Assembly (NCBI GenBank): GCA_033439295.1
Contig: JAVTLE010000015.1
Location: forward strand, 434,001 to 498,000
Origin: Deuterostichococcus epilithicus
Lineage: Eukaryota > Chlorophyta > Trebouxiophyceae > Prasiolales > Stichococcaceae
Direction: 5' to 3'
Length of the DNA stretch: 64,000 bases
Below are positions 47,001-56,469 of the stretch, piece after piece; the stretch's first letter is position 1; the number at the start of each line of letters is the position of its first letter. The notes beneath the pieces were generated by a model that was given only the letters and a program-made list of their open reading frames with translations, had not been told where the DNA came from and made no database searches. A program made the position numbers and the translations under genes.

Positions 47001-48352
47001 GCTCACTCATCCCACTTGAACCTGCAACGCACAATTTACTACTAACCCCAGGTACACTCTGCAAGTGGGGCAGAGCGCCAAGGACCTGTACTGCGCGGAC
47101 CGGCTGAAGCGCCGTCTTCAGGGTTTTGTAACTTTCAAATCTTATCATAACCGTCCATGACCTCAAGCTGTTGACAGGCAGCACCCTGGCACAACAGGTA
47201 CTCCGCCCGAGTGGAGCTGAGCGCCAAGGTGCTCGACAATGCAGACCGGCTGGAGCGCACGCTCGCGCACGAGCTGTGCCACGTCGCTGCCTGGCTTTTC
47301 GACCACGTCGCCAAGCCGCCGCATGGCAAGGTGCAGAGGAACTCGTCACATGCATATGCGATCTCACTTGCAAGCCCGAGCTCACAAGCCATTGCCGCGT
47401 AGGCGCTCTGGCGCGCCATTCGAATGCATGGCGCCTGCAGCTGCCGCGGCGTGCCCAAAGCCGGCTGCGGGTTATGGCCAGCTCCTCTGCCGCTGCTCTT
47501 TGGCGCATTCCGCTTGCCACTGTTGGACGTGCCGGCGCCCATGCCGCCCCTCAAGTGGCGTTCGTTCTTCAATGTGCTGTCTGACACCGAGGGTGCCGCG
47601 CCCGCAGGTGTTTTACAGCTGGGCGGCTCGTTTCACGGCGGCGTTCCCCCACCTCGATATCACCACATGCCACACCTACGCTGTCAACTACGCCTTCAAG
47701 TGGCAGTGCACCAACCCCTCGTGAGTCTCAGATCTCACCCATGCATTCGATGCCAGCTAGCTGTCGTCACGAGATTATCGGGGCTTTGCTCATCCGCGAA
47801 CGACTCTCTTGCTCAGCAGGCATTCGAACCGTGCGTAGGCGGCTTGTCGAGACAGAATGAAAGTCGCTGACGCAGGTGCGGCAGGGTGTACGGGCGGCAC
47901 TCCAACTCGCTGGACGTTGGCAAGAAGTGCTGCGGGGTGTGCCGAGCGCGGCTGGAGGCCCTGGGGCGATTCAACGCCGATGGAACGCCCGCCAAGGCGC
48001 GCGCGCCCTCCGCCTACAGCCTCTTCGTCAAGGTACTTTTTGAACTCTGATAATTTGTTGTGATTCCTTGACGTTGACCCTGTGTGGCCTCCCCCCATGA
48101 CATCCCTTGGTCTGGTCGTTCAACTGTTGTGGAGGGTCGGTGCATCTGGAGGGGTCAACTGCTTTCAATGCTCAGCAAGGTGTGCCATCATCCCATGTTG
48201 ACGGCGGTGCTGTTCACTCGGGCGAACTTCCGCATGGACTGCAGGAGCACTTCGCAGCGGCAAAGGCGAAGGCGGCGCCGGGTACGCCGCACCGCGGGGT
48301 CATGAAGCAGGTCGCGGAGCTCTGGAGCGCCCAGAAGCAGGCGCCTCAATAG
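44048..48352 (+). CDS. GCNA: GCNA/ACRC-type SprT metalloprotease for DNA-protein crosslinks
   Basis: Nuclear SprT-family zinc protease; GCNA in animals, plants and yeast (Wss1-like role) removes proteins such as topoisomerases covalently trapped on DNA. Eight exons close to 866 residues: 44048-45748, 45849-46020, 46264-46348, 46564-46695, 47198-47330, 47608-47720, 47876-48032, 48245-48352. Exon 1 is a 1.7-kb intron-free block coding for a disordered Ser/Ala/Pro-rich region of about 570 residues with SUMO-interaction-like motifs GVVLSDSDSS (near 25), RVVLSDSDSE and QVITLSSDDE. The protease core has YNARVFGGRLP, then catalytic HELCH (about 721-725). A zinc ribbon follows (CTNPSCGRVYGRHS, KKCCGVC), then a short HMG-box-like end (APSAYSLFVKEHF...). 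This domain order matches GCNA rather than SPRTN. The exon 1 to 2 junction is the least secure. Intron 4 contains two decayed copies of exon 5. Confidence 0.92.
46919..46980 (+). repeat. Decayed copy of GCNA exon 5 start (copy 1)
   Basis: From AG|GTACC this stretch follows exon 5 (47198 on) closely: gtggagctgggagcccagg against gtggagctgagcgccaagg, then tgctggaccatgcag and ccggctggagcg. The translation would be broken, and it lacks the HELCH region. It lies in the intron before the real exon. Confidence 0.75.
47050..47122 (+). repeat. Decayed copy of GCNA exon 5 start (copy 2)
   Basis: A second copy begins cccaggtacactctgcaag and continues with cagagcgccaaggacctgt and gcggaccggctgaagcgc. It can be compared with gagcgccaaggtgctcgac and gcagaccggctggagcgc in the real exon. 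It keeps an acceptor-like ccccag|gtac and ends near a donor-like agg|gtttt, so it could conceivably act as an alternative exon. Confidence 0.7.
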
Positions 48353-48901
48353 GTGTAGTCGGTAGCGCCTGGCTGCGCATTAGCCAGGGCTGCTGTGAGA
48401 AGCTGCTACCGTGCGCCTCGTCCCGAAGAGTCCTTGTTCTGCAAGAGAGTCCAGACGCAGCTACTGAAAACGGTGGTGCGACACGGCAGCAAACACGCGC
48501 ATGCAAGCAGTCGGGTGTCGTCCAGGCCAAGACAGCATCGAGCAAAAGTACAGGGAGTCGTAGGAGCAGGGTTTTCTGACCAACCCTGCTTAATCATCAC
48601 GCACTCTAAACTCACAGCGCGTGCAGCATTGACCAGCAGGCCTAAGGCAAGACGGGCGCTGTCTGTTAGAGATATAGCATCTGCGTTGCCAATGACTCGG
48701 GCAGCATAGAGATTCCGGCCGGGCACGCACGCTCAATTGCGAGCAGGGGGTCAGACAGGAGCACCATTCAAACCCGTGTTGGTCAAACTCGTCGTCGTTT
48801 GTTCCGGTTCTTCCTCCGCTGCGTTTGAAGTCACTGGCTGGCGGCACGCAGCGACGCAGCTGCCTGCCTGCCGGCCGCGCGCGGGCTGAGCGGAGGAGCC
48901 T
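48353..48901. promoter_or_regulatory. Head-to-tail spacer, GCNA to ARIA
   Basis: About 550 bp separates the GCNA stop and the next start on the same strand. No coding exon or clear signal is recognised; no TGTAA was noticed. Confidence 0.4.
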
Positions 48902-51900
48902 ATGGACAGGGCTCACTCGCTGAGTTCTTCCAGCTCGGTCGGCTCCGTTGACTGTGGCGCCTCCCGCGACGTGACAACGCAGGCCGTCAAGCGCCGCAAG
49001 CTGGAGGACTCACAGCAGGAGCCGGTCAGCCCCACCGCGCCCAGCGTGAACCCGGCAGAGGAGGAGGACCATGACTCTGTCACTGCCCAGGTGCTCGCGA
49101 TGTCCTTCGGCTTGCGGCACAAGCGCATGGAAAGCTGCGACTGAATGCTCCACTGCGTACGGGGCCGCCCGCGCTGTGCTTTGCGCACTGAGCGCCCGGG
49201 CTCGCTAGTTTCGAGGGCTCAACACCCAGTGGATGGGGCTCAAGTTTGTACGCATTTTCGTGCCTCGCTGCGAACCCATTCTGGCATCGTGTACTAGTAA
49301 ATCATGCACGCAGCCGTAGAAGACCACTTTCAGCCGTCCAAACCATGCACTGGTCATGACACAAATGGTCGACCATCACGCGTCCGAACATGCACAGTTT
49401 TGGACTGTCGTGTGAACTCGATCGCCTCGCTGACACTACCGTAGGTGCGACGGCTCCTGGCGGTGATCAGCGCAGCATGCGTCGGCGGGAAGCGGCCAGC
49501 AGAGGGCGCTGAGCGGGTAGCGCTGCGGCGAGCTGCGCACGGCCTTGCGGACCTCTCAAAAACAGGTGCAGCCCTGTTAGCGACAGAACCCATTCACGCT
49601 GTATGGAAGTGACAGAGCGGACAGCACTTGTGATAACGTGCCAGCCTTGCTTTGGTGATCATTGTCGCCTTGTCGAATGTGTCATTTCCTGCCAACAGAG
49701 GAGAATGTGGACATCATCGTGGCGGAGGGCGGCATCTCGGTCGTCGTGCCACTGCTATCTATCTTTCAGCCCGCAGAACCCACCAACCTACGCGAATTTG
49801 TCGTCTCCAGGTCCGTCCGTGCTTCAATCATGTAGCACCATCATCCATCTGTGGTCCTGCCTCCGTCAAGCATCCGGCAAGACTCCAACCGCATTGGCAA
49901 GCACCAAGGACACTTGCGCATTGCAATCATCAGGCATGCGGCTCGGGTATGCACCTATGTGTAAGCTCACGACCAATCAGAATCAGCTCCGCTACCGCAG
50001 CAATGGCGGCGAGGAGATTGAGAAGGAGGTGTGCTTCGTGCTGGGGCTGCTGGCCATCAAGCCGGAGCACCAGCACGCCATCGCGGACAGGGGGGCGTTG
50101 CAGGTGGGCGCCGCAAGCTGTCGTCTGCGATTGGGCAACAGCTGCAGTTTTGCATGGCGCCAGCACAACATGTTCCTCTTGCTGCTGGTGCCACGGCAAT
50201 GAGGCGCTCCTTGCCTGCGCGGGGCCCTGCAGCTCGAGCTGCCGGCGTCAAATCCACACTGAAAGCCTATCCTCAAGTCTGGGCTGAACGTCGCGCAGGG
50301 CCTGGTGGGGCTGCTGAAGCAGCATGTCCCCAGCCGCTGTCCGCCGGGCCCGGGCGCCAGCGTGGCGCGGCGCGCCGCGGACGCCATAACTAACCTGGCG
50401 CACGAGAACGTCAGCATCAAGTGCCGCGTGCGCGGGGAGGGCGGCGTGCCGCCCCTCGTGGCTCTCCTCGAGTCCTTTGACGCCAAGGTGGGTGCGCAGG
50501 GTTTAGGGATTAGCAAGGGCGCCAGACCTTCTGGCCTGGCCTGGCGCAGCGGCTGCACGGGGCAGCGCCAGCATCTCGGCGTCTGTTGACGCATGGCTGG
50601 CCTACGGCACCGAAGCGATGGGGCCATGCCGAGCCCGCTCCTTTCGTGGACCGCACAGCCTGGTGCACATGAGCGGCACAGCGTTGTCGAATCCCTTCTA
50701 CGGCGTGGTGTTGGCCGTCCATGCATGCCTTTCTCAAAGCCCGCAGGTGCAGCAGGCGTCGTGCGGCAGATCAACAGAGTCTGCATCCGGCCCCATGAAA
50801 CCTGCAGGTGCAACGGGCAGCGGCGGGGGCGCTGCGCACGCTGGCCTTCAAAAACGAGGAGAACAAGAACCTCATCGTGGAGTGCCACGCGCTGCCGACG
50901 CTTATCCAGATGCTGCGTTCCGACGATGTGGGCATCCACTACGAGGCCGTTGGCGTCATCGGCAACCTCGTGCACTCCTCCCAGCACATCAAAAAGACCG
51001 TGCTGCAGGCGCGACCCCTGCCCTCTCGGCTGCTGCCTGGAAGCAGCGATGTGCAAGCTGAATATCACGTCACTTTTCTTGGTGTTGCAAAACCGCTGGC
51101 TTGTCAAGGCATGGCACCTGGGGTTCAGTGTTAAGAAGCGGACGCAGTGCATGTGTCGCAGCCCATACTGAGGTGTTTCGTGTGTGCGTGTGCCGACCAC
51201 AGGAGGGCGCGCTGCAGCCGGTCATCGGGCTGCTGAGCAGCAAGTGCACAGAGAGCCAGCGGGAGGCGGCGCTGCTGCTGGGCCAGTTCGCCACCACCAC
51301 CGACGATTACAAGGCCAAGATTGTGCAGGTGCGGCATGCACTTGTATTTGGTTCATTCTGCGCCATCCGGACTCCCTGGTTTCAACATGTTACCATATTG
51401 GCATCGCAGCTCTGCCTTCAATGACAGCACTTGAACTTACAGCCATACACCAGCGACTGGCTGGCACTGCTGCCGGGGGAGAAAGGGGGGTTGGGGGGCG
51501 GGTGCAGGCGTCTCTCCACCGTCTTGACACTACCTCTGTGCTTGATTGCAGAGAAATAGGACTGCACCCCTGCAAATCCTAATCAAGTCTGACCTGGCCT
51601 GTTTCTGCCATTGCCGCAAGGGTTTGTGTCCGTGCACCTTGGCTGAAACATTCCGCTGCTCGTGCCTCGCAGAGGGGCGCGGTGCCGCCGCTCATCGCGA
51701 TGCTGGGCCAGGGCGACGTGCAGCTGAAGGAGATGGCTGCTTTTGCGCTCGGCCGCCTCGCGCAGAATGCGGACAACCAGGCTGGCATCGTGCAGGTGAG
51801 ATAAAATATAAATGAAAATGACAGTCAAACTAGCATTTCAACATTTCCGGTGCGTGCAACCAGCCCTGTCCACCGCGTCAGGGCCGTCGTTGGATGTGCT

Positions 51901-54900
51901 TCGACCAGAGGCCCGATGACACGCACTGCGGCTGGTTGCAGATTTGCTCAATGCTCCTGTGCACTGTTTGTGCTGCTGCACGACCGCAGACTTGTTCCAC
52001 AAGCCACATGCCTTCCGCCTGAGCTCAACATGCATGCTCTAGACCGTAAAGCACTCAAACTACAGGCGGGCGGGCTGCGGCCGCTGCTGGACCTGCTGGA
52101 GAGCCGCAACGGCAACCTGCAGCATAATGCAGCCTTCGCGCTGTACGGCCTGGCCGACAACGAGGACAACATCGCCGACATCGTGCGCGACGGCGGCGTG
52201 CAGCGCCTCCAGCAGTGCGACCTCATAGTGCAGGTGACTTGCCCCGCTACTCGTCGTCGGGTCTGCAGGTTGTTGTAGGAAGTAGTTGCATTGCAGGGCT
52301 GAGTTCTCGGGGGCTTGCGTCGACAGCAGGCGGCTTCCTGTGTTGCAGCGTGCTGTCGAGCTGATTTGCAAGGTGATGCCTGCCACATCATTGCGTCTAG
52401 ATGTAAGGAAAAAGGCCATCTTCTGCGCAGGCGTCAAAGGACTGCGTGCAGAAGACGATCAAGCGGCTGGAAGAGAAGATAACAGGTGCGGCGCCCTGGC
52501 GCATCGCCGCTGCATCTGCACTTTTCCCGGCACCTGCTGCCTCATGCGGCTTGTGCGCTGTGCGATTTGTCACAGGGTTTGCGGGTAGGGCCGGCGGCAC
52601 AGCTGCTGTAAGCACCCTCAGCCTGCAATCCCGGCAGCCAGCCCACAGCGTCTCGTCATCCAGGCTGTCGCCTCAACTGTCCTGCAGGCAAGGTGCTGCA
52701 CCAGATACTGTACGCGATGTACTCATCGGACCGCGCGGTGCAGCAACGGGTGGCCACCGCCCTGGCTCGCCTCGCCGCACCCGCCGACCTGAAGACGGTG
52801 TGCAACTCGAGCAGAATTGTGGGCACTGCTGCTGCTGCTGCTGCGGGTGCTTCTGTGCCGTGACACGAGCTGCGACAGTGGCTGCCTGGTGCGACAGGCG
52901 CGATCTTGCACTGGCTGGGACCGACCTGCTGCCCTGCGGCAGTAACAGACTCGATCGCAGCGGCAGTCGTCGTCACGGTGACGCGCATGGTTGTCGCACA
53001 GGCGTTTGTGGACCGGCGGGGCCTGAACGTGCTGGTCGACATGCTCATCGACTCCAAGCAGGAGGGACTGCAGCGGGAGGCCGCAGGTGCGGTCGCTGCT
53101 GCAGTTTTCGGCTCTCTCTTCGCTGGGCTTGGATAGTCACTGGGATAGTCGCTGGTCACCTGCCCAGGCCGCCTGTGCCGTGCGGCTTCCGCCGGGCATC
53201 GGCCGCTGCAAGTTTGCGCGATGCGGGCAGCACATGCGCGCCAGACATTTGCACCGGCATCTGGCTGCCGCTGCGAGCAAATATTTTGCAAGCAGAAAGG
53301 GCATCACGCACCCCTGCGGCGGCTTGACAGGCGGTGCCGTGGCTGCGCAAGGCATGGCAGCGCCATGAGGTGTCATGATGCACACTCCCTCATGGCTGCT
53401 CCCCAACCCCTCGCGGCTGATGCCCCGCAGACGCACTGTTCCAGTTGGCAAAGAAGGCCAACGCGACGGGGGACATGGACTGCCCGCCCGCGCCGCCCGC
53501 CCCCCAGATCTTCCTCGGCGAGCAGTACGTCAACAACCCCACGCTCTCCGATGTCACCTTCCTCGTCCAGGTGCGGCCCTTTTACGAGTTGAAACATTTT
53601 GATTTACACAAAATCACTGACGCTCTGCGGCCCGTGACGCCGGCTTCTATGCCTGCCGTGCGCCAGCTCTCTCGTCGTGGACATGTCGTGTGTCGAGCGG
53701 CCAGCAACCCGCCCGGATACATTCAGCATCCACCATCTAGCCCTTGCTGGCCAGTCGCAGCATTCACGACAGAAGGCCCGAGTTTACGTGTTGTGGTTCT
53801 TCTGTTCTTTCACATGGCCACCCACTCAAGACTGCCCGACAACCCCTCGCAACTCTCGTGCAGGAGCGCAAGTTTTACGCCCACCGCATCGCGCTGCTGG
53901 CGTCCAGCGACACCTTCCGCGCCATGTTCGACGGGCACTACAAGGAGAAGGAGGCGTCTGTCATCCCCATCCCCAACATCCGCTTCGCCGTCTTCGAGCG
54001 CATGATGCGCTGCATCTACACAGGTGCAACCCCGGAAACCTGAGCCCCAAGGCCCAAGACCACCTGCATTGCAATGATCCGAATGGGGCTGCCATGTGCT
54101 GCCGCACTCACACGTTGCACGCCTGCCGATCAGCAGCAGCGGCAGGAGAGCGGCGGCAAATGTGCGGCAGCCTGCATGCCGAGGATGCGTGGCAGGCGCT
54201 GCAGGCGCCCCTGCCTGACCTTGGCTGTCAGGAACTCCTGCTGGACACCAGAGTCACACGACACCGGTGCCCCGCGGGCAATGTGGAGGTGTGGGGTGGC
54301 ATTGCAGGTACTTAAAGAGTGACGCCTCCGGCTCGCAACTTAAAGCTCGCAACCGAAACTCCTGCGCAGGCATTGTGGAGGCGCTGGCCGGCATCGCTTA
54401 GCAGCTGCTGAAAGGAAGAGACAGTGTGTCCTGTTGCCTATTCTGACAGCCATGATGGTTCCCTGCCACACAGGCAACGTGGAGGTGCCGGGCGACGTCG
54501 CGGAGGAGCCTGCTGCAAAGCAAAGGGAGTGTCCACATACTCCTGAAGACCCTAAATCTCTGCCTTTTGTTTCCAACAGGGAACGTGGAGGTGCCGGGCG
54601 ACATAGCGGAGGAGCTGCTGCAGGCGGCGGACCAGTACATGCTGGAGGGCCTCAAGCGGCTGTGCGAGGTGGCCATTGCGCGCACGCTCGCCGTCGACTC
54701 GCTGTCCGCGGCGCAGGAGGTGCGCTTGATGCCCGCCTCCGCTGCGGATACCAACACCACGCTTGAGCGCGACGCTTGAGCTTCAGCAGAGCAGAGAGGG
54801 AAAGGGAAACCAAGGCAGCACCATGCAGTGCTGCTGCCTGCCCCTGCGGCCTGCCTAATGCGCGCGGGGCAGCTTCCAGAGGGTTGTTGGATGGTGGTGG

Positions 54901-55218
54901 CGCCTCCTGATGCNTCCTCTCACCCCCCCTCTCCCTCCCCCTCCCCAACCCCTCAAAACTGCCTCTGAAACATTTGCCGTCACGCTCCCCCCTGCGCAGC
55001 TGGCGGAGAACTACGACGCGCCGCAGCTGGGCAAGGCCTGCATCCTCTTCGCGCTGGAGCACTACAAGGACCTGACAGCCGCACACGGCCCGCACCCCGG
55101 CAGCCTGGACGGCCTCATGCGGCGCATGGTGCCCGGCCTGACAGCCAGCCTGACAGAGACGCTGGTGACCAACGCGATGGCGCCGGCGGCGCCGCCCGCT
55201 CCGGGGCCGTCCATGTGA
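48902..55218 (+). CDS. ARIA: ARM-repeat/BTB protein of the ARIA/ABAP1 family
   Basis: Plant-lineage nuclear protein with armadillo repeats plus a BTB domain; Arabidopsis ARIA binds the ABA-response factor ABF2, and ABAP1 acts in replication licensing. Sixteen exons close to 729 residues (Arabidopsis about 710): 48902-49090, 49505-49565, 49699-49799, 49981-50103, 50299-50487, 50808-51008, 51203-51328, 51673-51795, 52066-52233, 52431-52485, 52688-52797, 53002-53086, 53431-53570, 53864-54023, 54580-54719, 55000-55218. Seen: nuclear-localisation-like VKRRKLED (about 29), ARM blocks such as RRAADAITNLAHEN, VQRAAAGALRTLAFKN, EAVGVIGNLVHSS, SQREAALLLGQFA, LKEMAAFALGRLAQ and NAAFALYGLADNEDN, then the BTB: LSDVTFLVQERKFYAHRIALLASSD, FRAMFDGHYKEKEA, LLQAADQYMLEGLKRLCE. 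The exon 3 donor and exon 4 acceptor are ambiguous; exon 6 needs a GC donor (CAG|GCGCGA at 51009). Intron 14 holds three decayed copies of exon 15. Confidence 0.95.
54275..54522 (+). repeat. Three decayed copies of ARIA exon 15 start in intron 14
   Basis: Exon 15 (54580) begins aacag|ggaacgtggaggtgccggg and continues cgacatagcggaggagctgctgcagg. The copies are at 54275-54312 (gggcaatgtggaggtgtggg), 54366-54415 (caggcattgtggaggcgctg, then agcagctgctgaaag) and 54470-54522 (caggcaacgtggaggtgccg, then cgacgtcgcggaggagcctg). The copy nearest the real exon is best preserved, and divergence grows with distance. Confidence 0.8.
54914..54914. other. Single undetermined base (N)
   Basis: The only ambiguous base in the window. 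It lies in the last ARIA intron, just before a C/T-rich tract (54915-54955) that would serve as the polypyrimidine tract. It does not affect coding. Confidence 0.95.
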
Positions 55219-56469
55219 GCGATGTGAGCTTCAGCTTTCACGGCAGCGGGCGCCACGGCGGCAGCGGCTGGAGGCAGACGGCAGCGGAGCCCCGGACGGC
55301 ACTCCAAGTGATTGACGCTTCAGACGCTCTGTGCGACCTGGTTCCGGACCGGTGCGAGCACCCCGGTGAACGTCCTGGTCCACTCCAAGGGCAGACACCG
55401 TGCTGGGAGTGAACGGAGGATGCGGACGCACGCACTACTGGCAGCATATATCAGTATGGCTCTCCTGCAGCTCAGTCTGGAGGCAGCAGCCGCAAGGCTG
55501 GCTGGCTGCCTGAACCTGACGACGATGCATTTGGAGTACCGAAGTGGGAGCAGAGAGGAGGTTCGCGCGGCAGGAGGGCAGACTGTGCAGCGGCATCTGT
55601 GTGTGGACTTGTTAACGGATGGACGAAGCAGTACTCTTGCTTTTCTGTTTAGTAAGGATTCGGGGAGTACAGACGCAAGCACCTTCCGAGACATGCGTGC
55701 ATATTCCGTTTCGATGCAGGTATGCATATCATCTGTAATCAGATACGTGCAGGTGCTTGCTTCCAAAGCGTGCGCTATGCGGCTGCCCCCTGTGTGAATG
55801 TTGTATACGAACACCGCTAGGCGGCTGTCCTGATGGAGCAGCAGTCGTCGTACCGTGGTCTCTTCTTTTGTAAGATGGGTGATGGAACAGTCGCAGCTTC
55901 ATTGAGCTGGGAAGAGCTAGTTCAGGCAGAGGGAGTCGTCTTGGAAGGGGCGGAGTTTGGCACAATCCCCTGAAGCATACCTGCTAATATGCAACAGCTG
56001 AGATGCTCTGCTCAGGATGGCAGCTCTGATAATGATCTGCTCTCTTACATACATGGACCTCTTGAAGACTTGCAGCCAGCGTTGAAGTGAGCGTACTCCA
56101 TGCCACGACCACACGTCACAACATCCGATTCGTCTCACATTGCGCGGCAGCGGCGCCAGGCAACAGGGCCACCTCGATCGTCTCTGCAAGCTGCCCGCTT
56201 ACCGCCCCAGTCTGCCAACCCGCCAGCAGCCGACCCCTCTTTTCGTCGCAACAAAGGCGGGCGCCTCCTTTGCAGGCGTCCTGACACGCACTCGCGCCCC
56301 CAAACCCCTCCAGCCGCAGCTTGCACAACTCCGGAACCACTTGGACGTCGAGGGGCTGCCGCCAGGTGGAGCCCTCGCCGCAAGCAGCACAGAGCCATTT
56401 GACGGGAACCATGTCCTCCAGCAGGCGTCCATTAGCACGCCGGGCCTCATCAGCTGCCGTAGAAACCCA
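55219..56469. other. Convergent spacer, ARIA and eIF3g
   Basis: About 1.25 kb lies between two stop codons. Open frames are short and unrecognised. TGTAA occurs on plus at 55734-55738 and near 55869 (for ARIA), and on minus at 56044-56048 (for eIF3g). If the far signals are used, the ARIA 3' UTR would exceed 500 bases. Confidence 0.5.

Noticed and set aside
49992-51200. 402-codon minus-strand open frame
   Set aside because: It is antisense to ARIA exons 4-7, which code in a clear, homologous frame. Long antisense frames are common in GC-rich coding DNA, and the translation matches nothing.
51582-51820. Short antisense frames over ARIA exon 8
   Set aside because: They are shadows of the ARM-repeat exon, with no start context or family match.
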